Source: Pseudeuparius sepicola
Taxonomy: Eukaryota > Arthropoda > Insecta > Coleoptera > Anthribidae
Length of the DNA: 64,000 bases
Assembly (NCBI GenBank): GCA_963920635.1
Contig: OY987307.1
Span: forward strand, 14,895,735-14,959,734
Reading direction: 5' to 3'
How positions within the stretch are numbered: the stretch's first letter is position 1; each line of letters begins with the position of its first letter. The notes below the pieces were generated by a model that did not search any database, was not told the origin of the DNA, and saw only the letters and a program-made list of their open reading frames with translations. The translations under genes and the position numbers were made by a program. Below are positions 46,179 to 56,504 of the stretch, one piece after another.

Positions 46179-47100
46179 GTATTATTATTAAGGTATGAAA
46201 CAAAATTAAAACAAGGATCTGATTATTTTCCAAGAATATGGTATAGGTACGTAGATGACATTTTTGCGTTTTTTGATACGAAATGTGCCGATATTGAAGA
46301 TTTTCTTAAAAAATTGAATAACTGTTTCCCTTCCATTAAGTTTACTTATGAACTAGAGAACAAAGGACAGCTACCGTTTCTAGACACCTTAATAATAAGA
46401 ACTAATAACAGGTTAGAATTCGATATTTATAGAAAAGACACAACCACTGACCGCTACATTCCTCACGATTCCTTTCATTGCAACCAACATAAACTCGCAA
46501 GTTTTCAATTCTTAACACATATATTAGTTAATTTCCCTCTTACTTCAGAAAAATATAAAATAGAAGAAACTAGAATAAGGAATATAGCACAAGCCAATGG
46601 TTATGACACAAACATAGTTAGAAAGCTAATTAATAAACATAAATATAAGAAGAAGCTCCAAGATTCCACTACTTTTAGAATAAAACCTGATAGTACTAAG
46701 TATATTTCCATTCCATACAATCCGCGGCTTACGAGAGGTTTGGAAAAAATATTTAATCATGTAGGACTTAAAATGGTATATAAATCTTCCGATAATATTA
46801 AACATCTATTAGGAAACCCCAAGGACAAGAATGATGTCCTAGAAAGAAGTGGAATATATGAAGTTAGTTGTTCTGATTGTAATAAAAAATATGTTGGGCA
46901 AACTAGACGTTCCATAAAAACCAGATTCAATGAGCACATGAGACATTTAAAATATGGTCATCTAGAAAAATCTAGCATTGCCGAACATGCTTTTGAAAAT
47001 AATCATAGGATAACAATAGACAATTTAAAATTAATTAAATATCTACCTGACAGGAGATTATTAGATGCCTATGAACGCCTGGAAATTTCCAGATGTAAAT
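46179..47100 (+). CDS. Penelope-like reverse transcriptase/GIY-YIG protein, 5'-truncated
   Basis: Retroelement protein that copies element RNA and nicks target DNA. The open frame starts inside the RT domain: WYRYVDDIFAFF holds the catalytic YVDD, followed by LPFLDTLI (thumb-like motif), a Lys-rich linker, and a GIY-YIG domain (GIYEVSCSDCNKKYVGQT, RFNEHMRH, AEHAFENNH). The frame formally begins at 46,125, but its first 18 codons are antisense to the inverted copy. At 47,100 it runs into the inserted Mutator-like element and would end at 47,252. Without the insert it continues from 49,502 to TGA at 49,561-49,563, which the inverted copy at 45.6 kb confirms. The catalytic motif is intact, but the N-terminal RT is lacking. 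Confidence 0.8.
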
Positions 47101-49492
47101 ACCGGTGTGAAGACAGCCACCGTTTTCAGCCAGCCACCAATATACTAGGTGATCCAAACTTAAAAATAAAAATCGCTGTAAAAAGTTTATTCTTTGGTTG
47201 CCGGCCCCCATATTGGGCAGAAATGACTAGAAACACGTTCCGGACAAGATAGTGGCATCTGAACAATTTGCCACCCCCAGCCTTCCTCCCCACACCCCCA
47301 AACAGGAAGGTGAAATGTAAAAACTTTGTTTTTTGGTCGCTGGCGCTAATATTCGGCACGGGTGACTATACAACAGTTCCGGACGAGTTACTGCCGCCCC
47401 TATAATTTGCCACCCTCTGGGTCACCCCCCACACACCCCTATGCGAGGAAAGTGGCCGTAAAAACTTTGTTTTTTGGTCGCTGGCTCTAATATTCGGCAT
47501 AAATGACTAGACGACCGTTCCGGACGAGACAATGCCGCCCCTATAATTTGCCACCCTCTGGGTCACCCCCTACACACCCCTATTCGAGGAAAGTGGCCGT
47601 AAAAATTTTGTTTTTTGGTCGCTGGCGCCAACATTCGGCACAAGTGACTAGAGTACCGTTTCGGACGAGCTAGTGTCGCCTCTATAATTTGCCACCCTCT
47701 GGGTCACCCCCACACACCCCTATTCGAGGAAACTGGCCGTAAAAACTTTGTTTTTTGGTCGGTGGCGCCAACATTCGGCACAAGTGACTAGAGTACCGTT
47801 CGGGACGAGTTAGTGCAGCCCCTATAATTTGCCACCCTCTGGGTCACCCCCCCCACACACCCCTATTCGAGGAAAGTGGCCGTAAAAACTTTGTTTTTTG
47901 GTCGCTGGCGCCAACATTCGGCACGGGTGACTAGACAACAGTTCCGGACGAGTTACTGCCGCCCCTATAATTTGCCACCCTCTGGGTCACCCCCCCACAC
48001 ACCCCTATTCGAGGAAAGTGGCCGTAAAAACTTTGTTTTTTGGTCGCTGGCGACAACATTCGGCACGGGTAACTAGACAACAGTTCCGGACGAGTTACTG
48101 CCGCCCCTATAATTTGCCACCCTCTGGGTCACCCCCCACACACCCCTATGCGAGGAAAGTGGAGGTAAAAACTTTGTTTTTTGGTCGCTGGCGCCAACAT
48201 TCGGCACGGGTGACTAGACAACAGTTCCGGATGAGTTACTGCCGCCCCTATAATTTGCCACCCTCTGGGTCACCCCCACACCCCTATGCGAGGAAAGTGG
48301 AGGTAAAAACTTTGTTTTTTGGTCGCTGGCTCTAATATTCGGCACAAGTGACTAGACGACCGTTCCGGATGAGACAGTGTCGCCCCTATAATTTGCCACC
48401 CTCTGGGTCACCCCCCACACACCCCTATTCGAGGAAAGTGGCCGTAAAAACTTTGTTTTTATGTCGCTGGCGCCAACATTCGGCACAAGTGACTAGAGTA
48501 CCGTTCCGGACGAGACAGTGTCGCCCCTATAATTTGCCACCCTCTGGGTCACCCCCACACACCCCTATTAGAGGAAAGTGGCCGTAAAAACTTCTGTGGG
48601 GGGTGACCCAGAGGGTGGCAAATTATAGGGGCGGCACTAACTCGTCCGGAACGGTCGTCTAGTCACTTGTGCCGAATATTGGCGCCAGCGACCAAAAAAC
48701 AAAGTTTTTACGGCCACTTTCCTCGAATAGGGGTGTGTGGGGGGTGACCCAGAGGGTGGCAAATTATAGGGGCGGCAGTAACTCGTCCGGAACTGTTGTC
48801 TAGTTACCCGTGCCGAATGTTGGCGCCAGCGACCAAAAAACAAAGTTTTTACGGCCACTTTCCTCGAATAGGGGTGTGTGGGGGGGTGACCCAGAGGGTG
48901 GCAAATTATAGGGGCGACACTGTCTTGTCCGGAACGGTCGTATAGTCACTTGTGCCGAATATTAGAGCCAGCGACCAAAAAACAAAGTTTTTACGGCCAC
49001 TTTCCTTGAATAGGGGTGTGTGGGGGGTGACCCAGAGGGTGGCAAATTATAGGGGCGACACTGTCTCGTGTGGAAAGGTCGTCTAGTCACTTGTGCCAAA
49101 TATTGGCGCCAGCGACCAAAAAACAAAGTTTTTACGGCCACTTTCCTCAAATAGGGGTGTGTGGGGGGTGACCCAGAGGGTGGCAAATTATATGGGCGGC
49201 AGTAACTCGTCCGGAACTGTTGTATAGTCACCCGTGCCGAATATTAGCGCCAGCGACCAAAAAACAAAGTTTTTACATTTCACTTTCCTGTTTGGGGGTG
49301 TGGGGAGGAAGGCTGGGGGTGGCAAATTGTTCAGATGCCACTATCTTGTCCGGAATGTGTTTCTAGTTATTTCTGCCCAGTATGGGGGCCGGCAACCAAA
49401 GAATAAACTTTTTACAGCGATTTTTATTTTTAAGTTTGGATCGCCTAGTATATTGGTGGCTGGCTGAAAACGGTGGCTGTCTTCACACCGGT
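47101..49492. mobile_element. Mutator-like element built of inverted tandem arrays
   Basis: Ends ACCGGTGTGAAGACAGCCAC and its complement. GATGTAAAT is duplicated on each side (47,092-47,100; 49,493-49,501), a 9-bp target duplication inside the Penelope-like ORF. The whole element is a head-to-head pair of tandem arrays: about ten units on the left (to about 48,594) and six inverted on the right. It encodes no transposase. Long TIR plus 9-bp duplication suggests the Mutator superfamily. Confidence 0.8.
47160..49430. repeat. 141-bp tandem repeats in two opposed arrays
   Basis: Unit: GTAAAAACTTTGTTTTTTGG, 'gctggcgccaacattcggca', a 'gactaga...ccgttccggacgag' part, 'cccctataatttgccaccct' and a poly-C run that varies in length. 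Spacing is 140-145 bp. Orientation flips at about 48,594. The outermost units on both sides are diverged in the same way, showing they are TIR parts. Open frames repeating KTLFFGRW-like peptides arise because the unit is close to 47 codons. Confidence 0.9.
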
Positions 49493-49624
49493 GATGTAAA
49501 TTTAGTTTAAATAAGGATAAGGGCCCCAACCCCTACAGTCCATTATTTATGCTAATAAACTGACAGGTAGAGAATTAATACAGTAGGTAGTTTTAGCATA
49601 AATAGAGTAAGTTAGTAATAAGCG

Positions 49625-49695
49625 GTTAGTTTTAATCATCTCCTGATGATGCTAACTTAGTTAGCGAAACGCGCGTCGAGTGCAAAAACAACGGT
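49625..49695 (+). ncRNA. Hammerhead-ribozyme-like motif at the Penelope-like 3' end
   Basis: CTGATGA at 49,643-49,649, one extra T, helix II GCTAAC/GTTAGC (loop TTA), GAAA at 49,666-49,669, then CGCGCGTC with the expected cleavage site after GTC (49,677). Flanking CTC/GAG and GTTTT/AAAAC can form helix I with internal loops. This matches type I hammerheads of Penelope-like elements except for the extra base before helix II. Confidence 0.7.
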
Positions 49696-49742
49696 ATTGG
49701 TGTGTGGATTTAAACGTAATAAGAATAGTGTATCGCCAATAG

Positions 49743-49997
49743 GTTCCAAATTCCCAACTTTGTTCGGTTCTGTGTTTACACTGTACTGGGACGTCCTGCG
49801 AAAACATTCTCGACCTCATTGCGTTAGACGACGACAACACAGAAGATGCCGAAAACGTTTCCGATCAGATACAGGACGATGAGGACCAAACAGACAACGC
49901 CGAGTTTGCCGATTCTGTCTCTGAATTGATGTCCGAGGATGATGACAATGAAGGCGAGTCAGCTATACAATGTCGCAAGAGACTCAAAGTGAAATAA
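49743..49997 (+). CDS. Unidentified acidic ORF fragment
   Basis: An 84-codon open frame without ATG near its start, directly after the Penelope-like 3' end. Contains ILDLIALDDDNTEDAENV and SELMSEDDDNEGES, strongly Asp/Glu-rich, ending CRKRLKVK. Acidic N-terminal stretches of this kind occur in piggyBac-like and other transposases, but no catalytic part follows. It could be an exon or transposon remnant. Confidence 0.3.
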   Translation, partial: VPNSQLCSVLCLHCTGTSCENILDLIALDDDNTEDAENVSDQIQDDEDQTDNAEFADSVSELMSEDDDNEGESAIQCRKRLKVK

Positions 49998-50799
49998 ACT
50001 CCGATATCAGAAAAAAAATATTACAGAATTGTTTAATAGCGATATTCGATTTAATCCGCGATGAAATTCTGATTTTGTTGAAAACTGTAAACCAACCCCC
50101 AAATTTGGCACGTCGTAGAGCGGAAACTATTGGTCGCAGACGAAAAATGTAAAGATCAAAATTGTGCACAATTTTGTTCTCTACATATTTCATTTCAACT
50201 TTTTTTTGATAGCGCTTACCAAAACGGCGTTATTTCCCAAAAAGCGTCCCGACGCAGAGTTTTCATCCCCCCACCCCTCGAGCGGAAACACCCTGAGGTC
50301 GCAAACTCAGGTGTGCTATCAGGGGACCTGTATGTACCATCCCACCAAATTTCATTTCTTTCCGACCTTTTGCGAATAGAAACCCTTTTTTTATACCCAT
50401 TGCCTGGCCTATCTGTCTGATCTGTACAAGAGAATTTTAAAAATCGTTTTTTCTATTTCGTTATCGTAACTGACCCAAATAAAATATAAATAGGTTTTTT
50501 AGGGTTGCAAGAATCTTTAAGCACACGAAGCGTGGCTAAAATTCAAAATTTGATGTTTAATTTTTTTTCCTGTATTCCATAGAGCAAATGCAATGTTTTG
50601 ATAACTACCCCAATCGGAATTTTTTCATCTTTAAAAATCAACCCTTCATGGGAGGAGGAGGGTGGCTAAATTTTATTTTATGGGGCCCACCTTTTTTAGG
50701 TAGTTTTTCATGCCGGTAAGACAACTTTTTTTGACTACCCATCCAAAATCATATAAAAAAAATTTTTTCGGACCAGCCTAATGTGTATACAGTCAGCCA

Positions 50800-51640
50800 T
50801 TCCAAAACATCTTGACAGCCTTATTTATGACCAGATTTATTTGTATAGTAAAGGATTGTTACTTAGTGCAAAGCATGGCTTTAGTCTTGAAGTCTACTGT
50901 AACCAACTTGTTATTTCAGGACACACTGTTGTGTGCCTTGGAGAGAGGGCAGCAGGTTGATGTCATAAACACATACTTTTCCAGGGCATTTGACAGAGAT
51001 AATTACAATATCTTGCTGAAAAAAATAGTCTCTTTGGCTTTTCTGATGGTATATTGGTTTGCAAGTTTTCTTTCTGATAGAGTGTGGATAGGAGATGCTA
51101 GGTCACGCTATATTGTTGCATCCTCAGGTGTACTTCAGGGAGGTAATTGTTCGATTTTACTTTTCAATATTTTTATAAATGACATTTTAGTATGTTTCAA
51201 AATCAGCAAATTTTTGTTGTTCACTGAAGATTTAAAATTCTATAGGGGAATTAGTTCAGATCAAGATCGGATTCTGTTGCAGGATTACTCGAGTGGGCAG
51301 AAAATGCGGTGTTAACATACATGTAAACATACATCTTTAGATGTATGTTTTTATAAAATAAATAAAAGGTAGATTCATCTGATATTAACCTTAATTATTA
51401 TTATAGTGTTGTCATAAAAGATCTTGGTATATAATATACCGTTCTTGGTTTTGTGTTGCACAATAATTACTGTAAAGAGCTGTCTCTTGAAACTTGTAAG
51501 AAGTTGTACATGGCACTTATCTCTTTTCCTGGAACATGTATCAATGATCTGGTCTCCCTATTATATGAACAATGGTTTAGCCCTTGAAAGAGTGCAGATT
51601 AAATTTATTAGGTTTTGTCTTTACAAACTTCTGATGACCA
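50800..51640 (+). pseudogene. Non-LTR retrotransposon B, reverse transcriptase fragment
   Basis: Plus strand: QQVDVINTYFSRAFDRDNYN (RT block with FSKAFD-like motif), SFLSDRVWIG, GVLQGGNCSILLFNIFINDI (altered GVPQGSxLGPLLF), LLFTEDLKFYR where the catalytic ADD is changed to TED, and in a later frame MIWSPYYMNNGLALERVQIK, typical of the region after the RT domain. Catalytic loss and frame breaks show it is inactive. Truncated at both ends. Confidence 0.75.
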
Positions 51641-52135
51641 TATACAGTGTGTCCGCGGATGGAGTCCCCAAGACTAAATGGACTAAAAATATAGTGTGCG
51701 GAAAGAATTTTTGATTTTTTTTTATACAAGGTGCCCAAAAAACACAGAGACATGAAATACCATCAAGAATAAACTACCTTTATTTTTTAAATATATCAAA
51801 AACTTTTACTTAGAAAAGTTGTTTAGGATTAAAAGACGTGTCCGATGGTAACTTTTCAAGAAAATCGACCGACTATGATTTTTTTAAATTTTTTACCTAT
51901 TTGAATACCAACGACACACTTTTCTCATTCCTTTCTTTCTCGTTATGTTTTCTTGTCGTAGAGAGGAATCTATATTTGCAATATAATAGTCGCTGTGGGG
52001 GTGGTCCTCCCCTGTCACACCGGTTTAGTCGTAGGCCTTGTCCTTGTCAAGTTTCTGCAGAGTGCACTGTGGTTTTCCTTTCGTTTCTCACTCTTCGCCT
52101 CACTAATGTACTACATGCATTGTAAATAAATTATA

Positions 52136-52190
52136 AAACGCGCATCGAGTGCAAAAAAAACAAAGTTTTGGTGTGTGGAGTTAAGCAAAA
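52136..52190 (+). repeat. Penelope-like 3' end fragment
   Basis: AAAACGCGCATCGAGTGCAA, then a stretch ending 'ttttggtgtgtgga', parallels the terminus of Penelope-like element 1 (49,667-49,712). Only the part after the hammerhead core is present. Confidence 0.65.
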
Positions 52191-53581
52191 GAAGTAGAAA
52201 ATAGAGAACTGACATTTTTTTATTACCTACGTGGTGCCAACATACAGAGTGGCTCAGAGGTCTACAGAGGTCTTTAGTTTAATTACGTAAATTCGGAGAC
52301 GTTAATAACAATTATTAGGAGAGATGGCGCCACACATAGAAACCGGCGAAAGCTGCTTGACAAGTGACAAGTTTGATAGTAATAATAGCTGCGGAACCGA
52401 TGGGCGCGTTGTTTTTAAAACTTTTATATTAAATCTCCAAAGTCTACTGAATTTTGGAAACAGTTTCAGTATTTTCCAATCATTGTTTGTTGACAGTTGA
52501 CACTGTGATTGCGATGGAAAAAACTGCCTCTTGTACTCTTGTATTGTTAGAACTCGTGCTGTGAAAAGTGTAATGACATTCTCGAGGAATATGTGTCAGT
52601 TAGATGCTGAACGCGGAAAGTTCAAGGTGTGCTAACAATCTGTAATTGTCCCACCAACCAGGTAATTTAAATTATGAAAACTTAATAGCAGCTTCGGGGC
52701 TGGCGCTATGTGCTCCACCAGAACGCATCATTCCCGTGCATTCAGGTGCGACTCGTTACTTGGGAGTAGGGATAAATTGCCCCATTATTTAAACATGCAA
52801 TAAAAAAATGCGTTTTCCGCATATGCAATGTACCTGCCTGATGACGTGGTTAAAATTATTGTATATATGAATAAATCACCCCGTATCTTAACAATTTATC
52901 TGCATTCCCAGCAGGTGGCTCTTTGTTTTAAAGTGTATTGATTTATTTTTATAGAATCACTACTGCACCATCAGAATCCAATCCCGGGATCATGTGATCC
53001 AGGGATCCCGTATTGAGTTTTTTTACAATCCTGAGGATCCCGGGATTTACATAAAAAATATTACAGATTCTTTTCTCTAGTTTTGGTATTTCATGAGCCT
53101 TGACTGCACAGAAATTTTCACACTGCGAAAACATAAAATCCCATATTTGGACTAATTCCTTGGAAGTAATTCATTTTAATTTTAAAATTTTATTTCATAT
53201 ATATTTAAACTGTTCCTCTTTTTAATGTTTATGAGAATTAACTACATGTTATATGTTTTATTTTTTAATAAACACTTAAGATAAAAAAAATACCCATTTA
53301 GTAATTACTTGCACTAAAAAATACGAAAATAATTCTATTACGGAAATTCCGGAACTCGTTCCTGGGATTTAAAATCAATCATCCCGAAATCTCGGGATTA
53401 AATTTTTTATTGGGATTGGATTTCATATGTCAAACCCATAGTCTAAATAATCTACTGCCTGTAGATTTCTGTTATTCAGAAGAGAGAATATTGAAATGAT
53501 CAGATTGTGTTTTCATACCTAATTGAAACAACTTGTCCTGAATTGATGAAAAATTGGAATAATTCAATAATATCTGTAATA

Positions 53582-54616
53582 GTACGAGAGATGGTAACCA
53601 AAATTTTTGACTCATAGCGTCCCGGCTAAAACGGCACGGAATCAACAGATTATATGACCCCGTATCCAGAAATCCGATTTTCAGACATTTTGCGCGTAGT
53701 GTCTGATCTGAGCGCATTTTCAAAAATGTCAACAAATCTGACCTAAGTGACTCACAGCGGCCTGTCTGATTTCCGGAATGTAGTTAGATAATAGCCCTGA
53801 GACACCAATAACACAGTTTTCAGACACCCAGATTGTAGCGCGTACCCAGGAGACCAATTCAAAAAATAAAAAATGAGACAAAAAAACAAACTTACAGCAG
53901 CCCCTCCGAAAATCATTTTTATAGGTAAAGTCGGGTCAATTGATGCTGAAAAATCAATTTTCAGACAAAAAACATGTCGCTTTAAATTTTTGTAGCATTT
54001 CGAACATGTCAACAAATGTGACCTAAGTGACTAATAGCAATATGTCTGAAATTCGTCCCCAATGATTGAATGCATCGCCCAGGTGTAGAAAAAAATAATA
54101 TCAGACAAATTGAATGTAGCATATGACTAATCAGACAACTTTTCAGTTTGTATAATTCACTTCAAATTCAAAGTAGGAAGCTGTACTTGATTCTTACCAG
54201 CTTACCCGAATCTGTGGAATTGGTGACACTCAAAATGTCTGAAAACAGTATTTTTGTATTCTGGGCATCCATACGAATGATTTAAAACAACAATGAACCG
54301 TGCTGCTATGTGTCACTTAGGTCAGATTTGTTAACATTTTTGAAAATACACTCAGGTCAAACGCTACGCGCAAAATGTCTGAAAACGCAAATTTTAGTAA
54401 TGAAATAACGAAATCTATGTAAATTTTCAATATCAGACGGGCTGCTATACAACAGTCGACCAATTTTTTTACACAGCAGAAATGGCCCCCCGCGAAGATG
54501 CTACACTTATGAGAGTTACTGCTCAACAGTCGGCTCTAGGGTCATCTAATCTATCGATTTTACACGGTTTTAGTCGGGCTGCTATGAGTCATGGTATTGG
54601 TTGTCATCTCTCGTAC
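53582..54616. mobile_element. GTACGAGAGAT inverted-repeat element
   Basis: GTACGAGAGATGGTAACCAA is mirrored at the right (ending ATCTCTCGTAC), with TA at 53,580-53,581 and 54,617-54,618. Inverted match of about 60 bp includes 'actcatagc' and 'ggctaaaac'. Inside, phrases such as 'aacaaatctgacctaagtga' recur several times (53,730, 54,008, and inverted at 54,318). Non-coding, 1,035 bp. Confidence 0.75.
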
Positions 54617-54912
54617 TATAACAAAAATGATTTTGAATAAAGCTATGGCTTTCCAATTTCCAGAACTGTAGAACCGAATGTCTTTGTTAATCCCAAAGAA
54701 ATGTTTCTATGTGTAAGCACCTTGTATAAAAAATTATAGCATTCTTAGAGAGAGGACACCACGCTTACCTACCCTGCCGTGTATAGATTTGGTTACGTCG
54801 TTTTGAACAGCGGCCATTTTATATGTGGCAGACAAAGCGAGTACCTTGCGAGTTAATTTCGTGAATTTGTGAATTAAATGTAACAGTGATTAAGGGAAAA
54901 AATACTCTTACG

Positions 54913-55038
54913 ATGGTGAATTGTTCAGCGTTTGGTTGCAAAAGCAGAAGTGAAAAGCAAGAGACCGGAATTTCGTTTCACTGGAAAATATTTAAAAAGC
55001 TACCTTTGAAAGATGCCCTAAAACTTCTTTGTTTATAA
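54913..55038 (+). pseudogene. THAP-type zinc finger N-terminal fragment
   Basis: From the ATG at 54,913: MVNCSAFGCKSRSEKQETG, then ISFHWKIFKKLPL, stopping at TAA after 41 codons. The MxxCxxxxCxxR...ISFHxFP pattern is the start of the THAP C2CH DNA-binding domain found in host proteins and P-element-like transposases. The rest of the domain is missing, so this is a truncated exon or transposon remnant. The preceding 150 bp look like an untranslated leader. Confidence 0.55.
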
Positions 55039-55931
55039 ATAGGACCAATATAATTATTTTTTAACATCCTTTTTATTAAAAATTTCTTAATTGATTATGA
55101 TAGTTTCATGGGATAGTTACCATGGGCGTGCATTATTTATTTTATTTTCATTTATTCGAAATCGCCGCAAATAAATATATTTCAGCACTTGACACTAGTG
55201 TGGTTTTCGCCGTTAAGTTTATCGTAAAAAATGAGCCTCAGATATCGACATTAGTTTTCGTCTATCTCCGTTCAAACTAGAAGTTTTCCTTTAAATGTGT
55301 CCAATTTGACCTACCCTGTACATTGCAACCATACTTAACATAACAAATACACATGACATGGCTTACTTTGGTCATAATTTTAATTTAGCAATTTTAAGGC
55401 AAAATGTCACAAATAGTGGTGGGCACAAAAGGGCGGAGGGGGCCTGCCACCCCCTTATGTTATTATTTAATAAGTAAAGACTATTTGTCTATAATAAAAA
55501 ACATTAGAAAACTAAAAAAGCACTATGTGGTCTTATAAGTAGTGATAAAATAGATATTTACTAGGTTTGTATTTATCCTTTAGTTTAAAATTTAATATCA
55601 TATGATCATGATACCAGCGTCCAGAGATATACTAATAAGTCTGTGCACTTGGCCTTGTGTAAACAAACAATTTTTTGGTAAACGGTTACCGAACACTAGT
55701 CTTATGCAAAATTTAAAAGCTTAACAAAACAAGTAGCTTGCAGACAAAGTGTTCTACATTGTAAATGAATTTTAATTAACTTGATTTAATTCAAATTGTA
55801 AATCTATCATTTTATAAATAATTAATAATAATCAATGTACGTTTTGTAATGAATAAACTACTACCACTATATATTATCTTTTTATAGCCTTTTATTATTT
55901 ATATTATCACTACATAAACTTAAAAAGATAA

Positions 55932-55937
55932 TTTATT
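55932..55937 (-). promoter_or_regulatory. Possible intronic polyadenylation signal of the RNF216-like gene
   Basis: AATAAA on the minus strand, about 70 bp beyond the TAA (56,006-56,008) reached if the donor at 56,009 is not used. It could allow a short isoform. Confidence 0.4.
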
Positions 55938-56009
55938 TAAAATCGGGACAAAACAAAATCAATAGATATGAATTTACACCACCAAAAAGCTGAGGTTGTT
56001 CAAACTTAC

Positions 56010-56243
56010 TCGTTTGGGTGATGGTTATGATTAGGAATGTACTGAAAGCCACGTCGTGCAGCATCCAAATCTTGCAGGTAAGGTTCACGTGGAACTCGCC
56101 GTTTACGTTCATCATAATGGCGTTGTACATCCACTGTCGGATCAACCTTGAGCTTGGAAGGATCCACTTGGCGCTTTGCTTCCTCTGCAGCACGTACCAC
56201 ATTCTCTTCATTCACCTTGATATTGTCACTGTACAGAGGACAT
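56010..56243 (-). CDS. RNF216: RNF216-like ligase, exon after RING2
   Basis: Acceptor 'tttcttctag' before ATGTCCTCTG at 56,243. Donor GTAAGT after 56,010. The first base completes the Arg codon begun by the RING2 exon, giving CPLYSDNIKVNEENVVRAAE, then a charged helical stretch (EEAKRQVDPSKLKVDPTVDV) and RRVPREPYLQDLDAARRGFQ. RNF216 proteins likewise follow RING2 with a CxLW/Y segment and a KRK/E-rich helix. The exon ends with two bases of a codon, matching the exon at 21,078. If unspliced, a TAA follows at once. Confidence 0.8.
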
Positions 56244-56504
56244 CTAGAAGAAAGTTGTAAGTGATCATATTTTCCTCATTTATACAGGGTCCCCGTGCAA
56301 CAGGTGATAGAAAACTGTGAAATACAACAATTTTGAGGCATAACTTTTTCCGCAGAAGTCTGTTTTCGAGATACATGGTGTTCTCAAAAATTTTAATGTT
56401 TTATTTTATTCAAACGAAACTTGGTGCACAATGTGCATTCATCAAGTGACACAAGATGTTATAATACCAAGTTCCCCAAATAGCCACTGGCGAAGATATC
56501 TATA

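Larger units (their letters stand above)
45398..49727 (+). mobile_element. Penelope-like element 1 with inverted 5' partial copy
   Basis: Inverted terminal sequences of about 230 bp: 45,398-45,635 and 49,485-49,727 (TATTCTTATTACGTTTAAAT and complement). The left 780 bp (45,398-46,178) is an inverted partial copy of the 3' region. The main copy (46,179 to 49,727, +) has RT and GIY-YIG domains. An inverted truncated copy in front of the main one is a known arrangement in Penelope-like elements. A 2.39-kb element is inserted near the 3' end of the ORF (47,101-49,492). The 5' part of the RT is missing. Confidence 0.85.
21079..56009 (-). other. 34.9-kb intron of the RNF216-like gene
   Basis: Holds the pogo-like gene, BEL/Pao element, Helitron-like element, two Penelope-like elements, a Mutator-like element, a LINE fragment and foldbacks. 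Stretches with nothing recognisable: 21,100-22,480 (a hAT-like 'tcaggggggctgg' end near 21,905), 25,300-26,360, 27,850-28,700, 50,000-50,780, 52,190-53,570 and 55,040-55,930. Confidence 0.6.

Noticed and set aside
47876..49231. Repeated KTLFFGRW peptides as a repeat protein gene
   Set aside because: Poly-C length changes shift the frame between units and both orientations occur; target duplication shows it is a transposon.
56006..56008. TAA as the normal end of the ligase protein
   Set aside because: It overlaps a consensus donor (GTAAGT), and the exon at 21,078 fits the phase exactly. Kept only as a possible short isoform.
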